Shown in pieces: positions 25,573 to 33,576 of a stretch of DNA of 64,000 nt. This DNA comes from Sphingomonas yunnanensis. Its GTDB lineage: Bacteria > Pseudomonadota > Alphaproteobacteria > Sphingomonadales > Sphingomonadaceae. The stretch is taken from contig NZ_JAIOKB010000003.1 in the NCBI RefSeq assembly GCF_019898765.1, positions 496,001 to 560,000 of the forward strand, in the 5' to 3' direction. Under the pieces are notes generated by a model. The model saw only the letters and a program-made list of their open reading frames with translations. It did not search any database and had not been told where the DNA came from. The position numbers and the translations under genes were made by a program. How positions within the stretch are numbered: position 1 is the first letter of the stretch; every line of letters begins with the position of its first letter.

Positions 25573-26858
25573 GGCATCGCTTCCGTTCGGGTCGTGCGTC
25601 GAAAGTGCAGCGCCGACAGGGCCGTCATCACCGCCACCGCGATCGCGGTGGCGTAGCTGGCCGCGACGAAGAAGCGGAGCCACGCCACCGTCGGCGCGGC
25701 GACGCTGCGGTACACCAACAGCGCGACGCTGCCGGCGTAGCCGGAGCTGTCCGCGACATAGATCAGAAAGCCGGCGTTCGCCGCCTGGCCCACCGCGGCG
25801 ACCATGCGATCGAACAGCATCGCGTTATAGGGCGTGTAGGCGAGGTACAGCCCGGCGCCGCCGAGGATCATCCAGCCGAGCGGGCTCAGCCAGCCGAGCT
25901 GGAACGCCACGGTCGCCACGCCGAGCAGCAGCGCGCCGCCCAGGATGATCGCGTGCATCGCCAGCACCGCCCGGCGATTATCCCGTACCGCGATCAGCGC
26001 GGCGAGACCCGCGAGGGCGACCGCGGCGACGGGCAGCTCGCTCTGCGAGAAGATCGCGGCGTCGCCGCGCGCGCCGAGCGCCTGCCACAGCTCGGCGGCG
26101 AAGTTGTCCCGCACGTCGCGCAGCGCGGTGAGCAGAACATAGCCCGCGATCAGCAGCGCCAGCGCGGTCCCGTGCGCGCGCAGGAAGGCGGATCGTGCCG
26201 TCCGCGACATCGGCAGCCGCGCGCGCCGCTCGGCGACGTCGCGCGTGTCGGGCGGGGGCATGCGTTCGAGCACCGCGACGCAGCCGACGAGCAGCGGTGC
26301 GAAGAGCAGGCCGGTCAGCGCCGGCATCCATGCTGCGCTGACCCCGGCGTCGAGCACCAGCGTCCCCACGCTCTTGACCACGCCCGAGGAGACGATGAAG
26401 CTCGCGCAGAGGATCGCCCCGATCAGCTCGGAGGTGCGACGCCCTTCCACATAGCTGAACACCAGACCCCAGATCAGACCGAGCGGTAGTCCGTTGAGGA
26501 ACAGGAAAGCGATGTTCCAGGGCGCCGGCGTGAGCGCGAAGCCGACCAGCGCGACCCAGGCGGCGGCGATCAGCAGCAGGATCGCCGCACCGCGCCCGAC
26601 CCGCCCGAACTCGGCGATGATGCGGATGCCGACCAGCTTCGACACGGCATAGCCGACCACCTGGGCGATCAGCAGCGCGCTCTTGTAATCGAGCGCGTGA
26701 TGCCATCCTCGCACATCGGTGAGGGTCGCCGCGGCGAACGGCTTGCGAAAGGCATACATCGCGAAATACGCACCGAAGGCGGCGAGGCCGTAGAGTGCCG
26801 TCGCTGCGTAGCCGCGGTGCGTGACGGACGGTATGTTCGATCGCGACAGGCTGTCCAT
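25560..26858 (-). CDS. DUF5690/OPA-like MFS carrier, probable phosphonate importer
   Basis: A 432-residue inner-membrane carrier with about 12 hydrophobic segments. TM1 ends YFAMYAFRKPF, placing Arg38-Lys39 where GlpT/UhpT organophosphate antiporters have the phosphate-binding RK pair. TM7 contains LTALRDVRDNF with Arg247, matching the second phosphate-binding Arg of GlpT in its LLRYGVLDW segment. This suggests an organophosphate or phosphonate substrate. I chose ATG 26858 because the upstream extension is not conserved-looking; a PhnF-like operator lies 5 bases upstream. First gene of the operon with the FAD oxidase and phnX. Confidence 0.8.
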   Translation of the reverse strand: MDSLSRSNIPSVTHRGYAATALYGLAAFGAYFAMYAFRKPFAAATLTDVRGWHHALDYKSALLIAQVVGYAVSKLVGIRIIAEFGRVGRGAAILLLIAAAWVALVGFALTPAPWNIAFLFLNGLPLGLIWGLVFSYVEGRRTSELIGAILCASFIVSSGVVKSVGTLVLDAGVSAAWMPALTGLLFAPLLVGCVAVLERMPPPDTRDVAERRARLPMSRTARSAFLRAHGTALALLIAGYVLLTALRDVRDNFAAELWQALGARGDAAIFSQSELPVAAVALAGLAALIAVRDNRRAVLAMHAIILGGALLLGVATVAFQLGWLSPLGWMILGGAGLYLAYTPYNAMLFDRMVAAVGQAANAGFLIYVADSSGYAGSVALLVYRSVAAPTVAWLRFFVAASYATAIAVAVMTALSALHFRRTTRTEAMPCTT

Positions 26859-26863
26859 GCTGG

Positions 26864-26875
26864 TGGACTGGACCA
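26864..26875 (-). promoter_or_regulatory. PhnF-like operator, site 2
   Basis: Read on the minus strand this is TGGTCCAGTCCA, 10 of 12 positions identical to site 1. It sits only 5 bases upstream of the proposed carrier start, so a bound repressor would block both transcription and the ribosome site. It is the weakest of the three copies. Confidence 0.55.
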
Positions 26876-26962
26876 GAAGCAAGTCACCGCGATGACAATT
26901 CGTGTGCGATACGCGGTGCGGAGCTGTCACGAAGCTGTCGCGACGATCTGCTTAGTCCTCAG

Positions 26963-26974
26963 TGGTACAGACCA
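26963..26974. promoter_or_regulatory. PhnF-like operator, site 3
   Basis: Reads TGGTACAGACCA, one base from the known PhnF operator TGGTATAGACCA. It is 15 bases before the TonB receptor start. The next bases, GTTACG, echo the ATTACG that follows site 1, so element and context appear to be conserved together. Confidence 0.7.
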
Positions 26975-26989
26975 GTTACGGGGGTAGGT

Positions 26990-29776
26990 ATGACGACGAC
27001 GCAGCAGCGCGGGGGGACTCGCTCGAAGCTGAGAGGGCTTCTCTTGGCCACGACGGCAGCGGTGCTCGTCACCCTGTACCCTCGCCACGCGCAGGCGCAG
27101 GTCGGCGGTGACACGCCCGAGAACGAGGTGGTCGTCACCGGGTATCGCCGCTCGCTCAGCGACGCGCGCGACATCAAGCGCGACTCGGTGATCCAGAAGG
27201 ATGTGATCGTCGCCGAGGACATCGCCAAATTTCCCGAGCTCAACCTCGCCGAGTCCCTGCAGCGGGTCGCGGGCGTGCAGATCACGCGCGAGGCCGGCGA
27301 GGGCCGGCGCATCTCGCTGCGGGGTCTCGGTCCCGATTTCGCGCGCGTCCAGCTCAACGGCATGGAGGTGCTCGGCAACGTCGACTCCGCGCAAGACAGC
27401 CGCGGCCAGCGAACCCGAGATCGCGCCTTCGACTTCAACATCTTCGCTTCCGAACTCTTCTCGCGGGTGGAGGTCGAGAAGACCTTCCAGGCGGCGCAGA
27501 AGGAAGGCGGCATGGCCGGCACGGTCGGGCTCTTCACCGGCCGTCCGTTCGACTATGCGCCGGGCAGCAAGGGCGCGCTGGTCGGACGGCTGGGCACCAA
27601 CCAATACACCAAGGATGCGCAGCCGCGCGTCGCCGGGTTGCTGAGCTACAATTGGGACAATGAGGTGGGCGTCCTCGTCTCCGCCGCCTGGTCGCGCCGC
27701 CGCACCACCGAACAGGGCCATAACACCTACAATTACGATCGGCCCGACGCGGGGACGCTGCGCGACCTGGTCGACAAGGGTCTCGATATCTCGTCGCTCA
27801 GCGCGGTGCAGCAGCGCAAGTTTCTCTCCGGCGACCTGTATTTCGCCGACGGCAATCGCCTGTCGTCGTGGAACGCGCGGCAGAAGAGGCTCGGCATCAC
27901 CGCGGCGGTGCAGTGGCGTCCGGCCGCCAACCTGCTGCTGACGCTCGACGGGCTCTACGGGCGGCTCACCACCGCGCGTGAAGAACTGCACCTGGCGACG
28001 CGGCCGCTCGAGTCCGACGGCTCGGTCGCCTTCGACACGCCGGCCGGCAATCCCTGGCCCGCGGCGTTCCAGACCGCGTCGACGATCAACGACCTGCGCT
28101 GGGACAGCAGCGATTACGTCACCCGCACCGACGTCACCGGCACCACCTTCGGCAGCGAGAACCGCCGCTCGCTTAACAAGACCCGGTTCCGCTCGATCGA
28201 GCTGACCGGAACGTGGGACGCCAACGACGCGCTGACGATCGATGGCCACGTCGGCTATCAGAAGTCGACCTATCGCACGCCCTACGACGACAAGTTCTAT
28301 ATGCGGGCGACAGGCAATCTGATCGCGGATTACGGCGAGGACGGGCGCTCGGCCGCGTTCGACTATCCCGGCTGGAACCCCACGGATCCCGCCAACTACG
28401 CGATGGACTCCTTCTACTATCGCTCGTTCAATAACGAGTCGGAGCTGCGCGAGGGCGTGGGCAACCTGCGCTTCAAGGTCAGCCCGGCACTGACGCTGCG
28501 CGCCGGCATCGCCTATCATCGCTTCGAACAGGACGGCATCGATCTGTTCTACGACGACGACGTCAACGGCACGCGCGCCAAGGCGCGCGGCACGAGCGTC
28601 TCCGACATCACCGACGTGTTCCGCAACCCCTTCGGTGCCTGGCTGATCGGCGACTATGCCAAGGGCTTCGCCAAGTACAACGAGTATCACCGGCTCGGGC
28701 CGAACGTGGATGGCTCGGGCGGCGCGCTGCAGGACATCGAGAACGTCTACACCACGACCGAGGAGACCGAGTCCGGCTATCTCCAGCTCGACTGGGACAC
28801 CGAGCTGTTCGGCAAGCGTCTGCGCGGCAATGTCGGTGCGCGCGGCTATCACACCCAGACCGAGAGCACCGGCTGGATTCAGGGTGACAGCTACGCCTAT
28901 CTCGGAACGACCGACGTGGAAGGCAGCTATTCCGGCGTGTTGCCCGCGCTCAACGCCGTGCTGGAGCTCACGCCCGAGATGCTGCTCCGGTTCGCCGCGA
29001 CCAAGAACCTCAACCGTCCCGGTCTGTCATCGATCGCGGCCCAAGGCAGCGCCTTCCGCAACGACGACAACGGCGAGATCACGGCGTCGCGCGGCAACCC
29101 CAAGCTCCAGCCGTACAAGGACACCACGCTCGACGTCTCGGCCGAATATTATTTCGGCAAGGTGGGGTTGCTCTCGGCCAGCGTGTTCCAGAAGTGGATC
29201 ACCAACTTCATCGGCAACGTGAACCTCGAGAACGTGCCGTTCAGCCAGACCGGCATCCCTTTCTCCACGATTCCGGGCGCGACCGCGGACACGATCGTCA
29301 AGGAGTTCTCCATGCCGGTGAATGTGTCGGGGACGAAGAGCCTGACCGGCGTCGAGCTGGCGGCGCAGGCGCAGTTCAGCTTCCTCCCCAAGCCGCTCGA
29401 CGGGCTCGGTGTCGTCGCCAATTACACGTTCGTCGACGCGCCCAAGGACATCACCGGGATCTCGCGCGGCAGCTACAACGCCACGCTTTACTATGAGACG
29501 AACCGCTGGGGCGTGCGCGGTGCGGTGAGTCATCGCACGCGCTATTACACCGGGCGCAGCGACGAGGTGATGAACGCGGGCACGCGCGGCTTCGACGGCA
29601 CCACCTATGTCGACGCGGCGGCCTTCGTGAACCTGACCGCCGGCGTCCAGCTCACCTTCAACGCCATCAATCTCACCAACCAGAAGGAGACGCAATTCTG
29701 GGGGCAGAACCGGTACCTCTACAACCAGACCCAGAGCGGCACGACGTACATGGGTGGGTTCAGCTTCAAGTTCTGA
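26990..29776 (+). CDS. TonB-dependent outer-membrane receptor, phosphonate regulon
   Basis: A 928-residue receptor of the Caulobacter/sphingomonad TIGR01782 type. Signal peptide to about residue 35 (AVLVTLYPRHAQAQ), TonB-box-like ENEVVVTGYRRSL, plug domain (about 60-190) with IAKFPELNLAESLQRVAGVQ and ISLRGLGPDFARVQLNG, then a 22-strand barrel ending MGGFSFKF with the terminal Phe needed for BAM assembly. No STN signalling domain, so control must come from elsewhere. A PhnF-like operator immediately upstream ties it to the phosphonate genes; I infer uptake of a lipid-derived head group or phosphonate. Confidence 0.88.
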   Translation: MTTTQQRGGTRSKLRGLLLATTAAVLVTLYPRHAQAQVGGDTPENEVVVTGYRRSLSDARDIKRDSVIQKDVIVAEDIAKFPELNLAESLQRVAGVQITREAGEGRRISLRGLGPDFARVQLNGMEVLGNVDSAQDSRGQRTRDRAFDFNIFASELFSRVEVEKTFQAAQKEGGMAGTVGLFTGRPFDYAPGSKGALVGRLGTNQYTKDAQPRVAGLLSYNWDNEVGVLVSAAWSRRRTTEQGHNTYNYDRPDAGTLRDLVDKGLDISSLSAVQQRKFLSGDLYFADGNRLSSWNARQKRLGITAAVQWRPAANLLLTLDGLYGRLTTAREELHLATRPLESDGSVAFDTPAGNPWPAAFQTASTINDLRWDSSDYVTRTDVTGTTFGSENRRSLNKTRFRSIELTGTWDANDALTIDGHVGYQKSTYRTPYDDKFYMRATGNLIADYGEDGRSAAFDYPGWNPTDPANYAMDSFYYRSFNNESELREGVGNLRFKVSPALTLRAGIAYHRFEQDGIDLFYDDDVNGTRAKARGTSVSDITDVFRNPFGAWLIGDYAKGFAKYNEYHRLGPNVDGSGGALQDIENVYTTTEETESGYLQLDWDTELFGKRLRGNVGARGYHTQTESTGWIQGDSYAYLGTTDVEGSYSGVLPALNAVLELTPEMLLRFAATKNLNRPGLSSIAAQGSAFRNDDNGEITASRGNPKLQPYKDTTLDVSAEYYFGKVGLLSASVFQKWITNFIGNVNLENVPFSQTGIPFSTIPGATADTIVKEFSMPVNVSGTKSLTGVELAAQAQFSFLPKPLDGLGVVANYTFVDAPKDITGISRGSYNATLYYETNRWGVRGAVSHRTRYYTGRSDEVMNAGTRGFDGTTYVDAAAFVNLTAGVQLTFNAINLTNQKETQFWGQNRYLYNQTQSGTTYMGGFSFKF

Positions 29777-29789
29777 AGGGAGCCGCGAG

Positions 29790-30282
29790 GCGCGGGCCTG
29801 CCGCCCCATCGCTCGCTCGCGAAGGCCAACCGCTGCTTGATCGCGCGCCGCGTCTCGGCACAGGTCAGCCACGTGTCGCGACCGGCGCTGGGCCCGCCGT
29901 TCGCGCGCGCATAGGGGTGATGCTGCCATCGGATTCACATGAAGAACGTGTCGTACGGCGTGAGCAGCACCCGTAACCCGACTCGCTCGAGCAGGCCGAA
30001 CAGATCGTCCCACAGACGTACCATCGTGGGGACGAAGCGTCCGGCGGGACGCTCCAGATAGCGATGCTCGCCATGGCAATATTCCAGCATCAGCCGGATG
30101 ACGGTGACCCCATGGGCGCGCAGCTCGAGCAGGTGCCGCTCCACCACCGCGAGGTCTCGCCGCCGGAACAGCGGCGCGAGGTCGGGCCAGGTGATCGCGT
30201 CATTGTGCCCGATCGGAGTCCAAGGCGCGCCCTCCTCGGTGACGAAGTAAGGCGAGCCGGGCGCCGCGCGAACGCGGACCAT
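29790..30282 (-). pseudogene. GH5-like glycoside hydrolase, frameshifted and 3'-truncated
   Basis: The N-terminal part reads MVRVRAAPGSPYFVTEEGAP, later AITWPDLAPLFRRRDLAVVE and LMLEYCHGEHRYLERPAGRF, up to LLTPYDTFFM and a stop at 29935. The protein then continues in another frame as HHPYARANGGPSAGRDTWLT, AIKQRLAFASERWGGRPA, and ends near the TonB receptor stop. This resembles cellulase/mannanase-like TIM-barrel proteins just before the conserved WDLWNE acid/base region, which is missing. Small indels near 29920-29940 and loss of the 3' two-thirds make it a pseudogene. Confidence 0.7.
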
Positions 30283-30564
30283 CGGCGGGGCGAGCGAACC
30301 TAGCGGGACATGCACCGGCGTCGACTAGCCAGTCGAACGCGCCGGCACCGTCGCGACTCATCGGTTCGGCAAGGTGGCTCGCCAGGAGCTAATCTCCGGC
30401 AATCAGATTGTTGGACGTGGCGACCGAACAGAGCCGAGGGAGCGAGCGGGCTCTCGGCGTTTTGTCGTTTCCAGTCCCGCGACGTAGAGTCTCGCGGGCG
30501 TCGGTGTGCCGCGCACGCACGTCGCCCGTGCGTCGCGGCGCGGGAGAGACGTGCGCCACCTGAC

Positions 30565-31146
30565 CTAGGCCTTGAGCCCCTTGGCCATGTTGAGGTGGGC
30601 GGTAACGGTCGGCACCAGACCCTGTGCGAAGGTCTTGAGCGCGGGCACGTCTCCAGAGGCCGCGTAGGCCTTGAGCACGTCGAGCGTCTGCTGATGTGCC
30701 GCCGACTGCGCCGCGACATAGGCGCTGTCGAACGCGCTGCCCTTGGCGGCGCGCAGGCTCTCCATCGTCTGCTGCTGGTCGGCGCTGAGCGTCGCGACCG
30801 GCTGGATCGCGGGCGACAGTCCGGCGGCGACGGTCTTCAGCTTGGCGGTGGAGGCCTCGTGCGCGTCGATCATCGCCTGAGCATAGCGCTTGATCGCGGG
30901 CGACGAGGCGTTGGTGAGCGCGAGGCGCGACGTCTCGATCTCGAAGGCATCGCTCGCGGCCGCGGTGTTGGCGAAGCTCTGGCCGCCACTGGCGGGCGCG
31001 GTGGCGGTCGGCGTGGCGGTCGCCATACCGGTCGCGCCGAGATCGCTGCCGTTCGCCGCGCCGGTCTGCGTCGTGTCGTTCCCGCGGCTGCACGCCCCGA
31101 GTGCCAGTACCGCGCTGGCAGCGAGAATCGTCGTACGAAGGCTCAT
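30565..31146 (-). CDS. DUF4142 lipoprotein
   Basis: A 193-residue protein with a lipoprotein signal (ILAASAVLALGACSRG; Cys about residue 18), a Thr/Ala-rich linker (about 25-60) and a helical DUF4142 domain (about 60-190) of ferritin-like up-down helices (IKRYAQAMIDAHEASTAKLK). No di-metal site is evident. Family members are induced by stress in alphaproteobacteria; function unknown. ATG 31146 has GAGAGGA upstream. A GGAAC-N16-CGCT pair at about 60-85 bases upstream is a weak EcfG-type promoter match. Confidence 0.85.
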   Translation of the reverse strand: MSLRTTILAASAVLALGACSRGNDTTQTGAANGSDLGATGMATATPTATAPASGGQSFANTAAASDAFEIETSRLALTNASSPAIKRYAQAMIDAHEASTAKLKTVAAGLSPAIQPVATLSADQQQTMESLRAAKGSAFDSAYVAAQSAAHQQTLDVLKAYAASGDVPALKTFAQGLVPTVTAHLNMAKGLKA

Positions 31147-31285
31147 GGTGTCGGTCCTCTCCGAAGCTTCGCAGCGTAAGCGCCCGCGCGCGTGCAACGT
31201 TCCGAGAACGAGCCCGATCGCGCGTCAGCGTCGTTATGGGCGGGTGCGGCAGCGAGCCGTCATTCCTCGTGAGGAGCAATCGAGC

Positions 31286-31699
31286 ATGAGCATCTTCGGC
31301 AACATCATGAGCAAGATCTTCCACCACAAATCCGCCACGCCAGCTCCGCAGGGCGACGTCGGCGCGGCGTCTTCGCCGACCACAGCGGCGCCTCCGGCCG
31401 CAGCGGCACCGGCGCAGGCGCCGGACATCGCGCCGGCGGCAAGCGTCGACGTCGGCGCGGTCCTGTCGGAGATGGCGTCGCTCAAAGGCGGCGGCGGCAA
31501 TTACCAGTCGTCGATCGTCGACCTGCTCAAGCTGCTCGACCTCGATTCCAGCCTGGACGCGCGCAAGGAGCTGGGAGCCGAGCTCGATGTCCACGCCGGC
31601 GCGGACGGCAGCGCCGAGCAGAACATCGCGCTGCATAAAGCGGTGATGGCGAAGCTCGCGGAGAATGGCGGCGTGGTGCCGGACAGCCTGCGCGGCTAG
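31286..31699 (+). CDS. DUF3597 protein
   Basis: A 137-residue protein beginning MSIFGNIMSKIFHHKSATPA, with an Ala/Pro-rich linker and a compact C-terminal domain (about 65-137) containing NYQSSIVDLLKLLDLDSS and ARKELGAELDVH, which is DUF3597. The fold resembles LysM-associated YgaU-type small proteins, and the role is unknown. GAGGAG lies 9 bases before ATG 31286. A longer frame to 30890 is a shadow of the divergent lipoprotein gene. Confidence 0.85.
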   Translation: MSIFGNIMSKIFHHKSATPAPQGDVGAASSPTTAAPPAAAAPAQAPDIAPAASVDVGAVLSEMASLKGGGGNYQSSIVDLLKLLDLDSSLDARKELGAELDVHAGADGSAEQNIALHKAVMAKLAENGGVVPDSLRG

Positions 31700-31739
31700 G
31701 ATCGCGGTGACAGTCGAGGCGGCGCCGGGGAGCGCCGCC

Positions 31740-32084
31740 TCATCCCGTCGCGAGGGGGCCGGGCGACGGACTGCTAGGGCCGGCCGCGTCGGCCGGCTCA
31801 TAGGCCACTACCCACTCGGGATAGCCGTCGGCGCTCATGACGATGTCGGGATGACCGACCGGATCGCTGCCCGTCTCCACCCAGCCGGCGCCGAGGCACC
31901 GCTGGCAGATCGCACGCTTGCAGCGGAAGCTCACGAGGTCGATCTCGACGTTCCACTGGCCGTGACCGCGGCAGACGGGGCAGCGCGCGTCGAGTGCACC
32001 ATTGCGTGGCTGCAGCGGGATCATGTCGAAGGCGTGCGGACTGTCGGGCCCGGCGCACTCGACCACATCGCTGACATGGGGCAT
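31740..32084 (-). CDS. Small protein with two DnaJ-type zinc-finger motifs
   Basis: A 114-residue protein with CPVCRGHGQW (about 35-44) and CQRCLGAGWV (about 60-69), i.e. two CxxCxGxG motifs spaced as in a single DnaJ-like zinc centre. There is no J domain. GAGGAG precedes ATG 32084. No specific family recalled; it may be a zinc-binding chaperone-like or regulatory protein. Confidence 0.65.
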   Translation of the reverse strand: MPHVSDVVECAGPDSPHAFDMIPLQPRNGALDARCPVCRGHGQWNVEIDLVSFRCKRAICQRCLGAGWVETGSDPVGHPDIVMSADGYPEWVVAYEPADAAGPSSPSPGPLATG

Positions 32085-32226
32085 CGATCGTCTCCTCGAT
32101 CGCTCAACCGCCGAGGCATGGGCGAGTTGCCCTCACACTACCGGCTCCCCGGCGGCGAACACAGCGGGGACAGGATCTCGGGAGCGTGGACCGCGTTAGG
32201 CTGCGGCTGGATCAAGGAGCACGGAC

Positions 32227-32403
32227 ATGGCGAGACTGGCGAAGTTCACGATTGAGCCCAACGGCGACGAATATCTGCTGCTGATCGAGAGCGACGAGGG
32301 GGAAGCGCTCGAGCTGGTGGCAAGCCTGGAGCAAATGGACTTGCTCGGTGAGGCGGTCGACGAGCTGCTGGTGCAGGAGGATGCTGACGACGAGGACGAG
32401 TGA
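32227..32403 (+). CDS. Small acidic protein, 58 residues
   Basis: Starts MARLAKFTIEPNGDEYLLLI and ends in the acidic tail VQEDADDEDE. AAGGAG lies 8 bases before the ATG, an optimal site, and a strong terminator follows at 32461. Codon use matches the surrounding genes. No family is recalled; the fold looks like a short beta hairpin plus helix. Confidence 0.7.
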   Translation: MARLAKFTIEPNGDEYLLLIESDEGEALELVASLEQMDLLGEAVDELLVQEDADDEDE

Positions 32404-32460
32404 GGGGCCGCGGTGAGTCGCTTTCGGCCCGAGCGCTGATTCGCCTTTGACGAGACAAGT

Positions 32461-32500
32461 GGCCGGACCGCTTAACGGTGGTCCGGCCTTTCTCTCTTTA
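32461..32500 (+). terminator. Rho-independent terminator
   Basis: A perfect 9-bp stem, GGCCGGACC (32461-32469) and GGTCCGGCC (32480-32488), closes a 10-base loop and is followed by TTTCTCTCTTT. It ends the small acidic gene and may also serve the leftward SDR gene as a weaker bidirectional element. Confidence 0.85.
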
Positions 32501-32538
32501 GTTTACGCTAGCGACCACGCCGAACGTCACGGCACGCG

Positions 32539-33318
32539 CTACCCGGCGGTACCATATTCTGGCCAGACCGCCTGCGAGAAGACGCCGCCGTCGACCAGCA
32601 GGGTCTGACCGGTGACGAAGGCGGACTCGGGTCCGGCCAGCCAGACCACCGCGGCGGCGACATCCGCGACCGTGCCGACCCGCCGCAGCGGAGTGATCGG
32701 CGACCAGCGGCCGGCATAATCGTCCACCTCGGCGCGCGTGCGGTCGGTCTCGATCGCGCCCGGTGCGACGCAGTTGACGCGGATGCCGTGCGGCCCTAGC
32801 TCGAGCGCCGACACCTTGGTCAGCTGCTCGATGCCGCCCTTGGAGGCGGTGTAGTCGACGAGGCGCGGGAAGGCGAGCAGGTTGCACCCGGACCCGAGAT
32901 TGACGATGGCGCCGCCGGTGCCCGCCGCGACCATCCGACGGGCAGCCGTCTGGGTGTGCAGGAAGCAGCCCTTGAGGTTGGTGCGGATCACCCGATCCCA
33001 GTCCTCTTCCGCGAGCTCCAGGAGGGGCGACCAGGTCTGCACCCCGGCATTGTTGACCAGGACGTCGGGCGTTCCTCCCCAGTCGGCGAGGGCAGCGTAG
33101 AAGGCGTCGACCTCTACCTTCACGCCGACGTCCGATCGGTTCGCGAGCGCGCGTCGTCCGAGCGCCTCCACTTCCGCGACGAGCGTGTCCGCGCGATCCT
33201 CACCGGTCAGGTAGTTGAACGCCACGTCCCAGCCACGGTGCGCCAGCGCCAGCACCATCTCGCGTCCCAGACCGTCATTGCCGCCGGTGACGACGGCGGT
33301 TCTGTTTGAACCTATCAT
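32539..33318 (-). CDS. SDR-family oxidoreductase
   Basis: A 259-residue classical short-chain dehydrogenase. NAD(P) motif TGGNDGLGRE (about 11-20), NNAGV, and the catalytic Ser/Tyr/Lys in NLGSGCN and VDYTASKGG. FabG-like length and C-terminal LLVDGG. Substrate unknown. ATG 33318 has GGAGG at 10 bases; a 21-residue extension upstream lacks such a site. Confidence 0.85.
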   Translation of the reverse strand: MIGSNRTAVVTGGNDGLGREMVLALAHRGWDVAFNYLTGEDRADTLVAEVEALGRRALANRSDVGVKVEVDAFYAALADWGGTPDVLVNNAGVQTWSPLLELAEEDWDRVIRTNLKGCFLHTQTAARRMVAAGTGGAIVNLGSGCNLLAFPRLVDYTASKGGIEQLTKVSALELGPHGIRVNCVAPGAIETDRTRAEVDDYAGRWSPITPLRRVGTVADVAAAVVWLAGPESAFVTGQTLLVDGGVFSQAVWPEYGTAG

Positions 33319-33576
33319 TCGCTCCTCCCTCTCGTCGCGGAGACCGTCGCACGATGGCGCCTGATCGTCCGTGCTCGACATGTCGCAGCGCTATACGCAC
33401 CGTCGAGCGTGTTCCGCCAGCGACGGGCACATGCGGGAGTGAGGGGCCAGGCGCGTGCTCCGACACCCGATGCCAGCCCGCTTGGCCCGCCAAGACATCG
33501 TGAGCGGAAGCCTGATCGGCGGGTCATGCACGCCGCCCCCCAAGATCGGCCTGGCACCGCATCGCCGCGCTCCCAT

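Noticed and set aside
26927..28852. A 641-codon open frame on the minus strand
   Set aside because: Antisense to the TonB receptor; no recognisable motif and no ribosome site.
30428..30465. GCCGAG...CTCGGC hairpin followed by GTTTTG as a terminator
   Set aside because: Six-bp stem with a 14-base loop and a poor T-run; no gene ends next to it on that strand.
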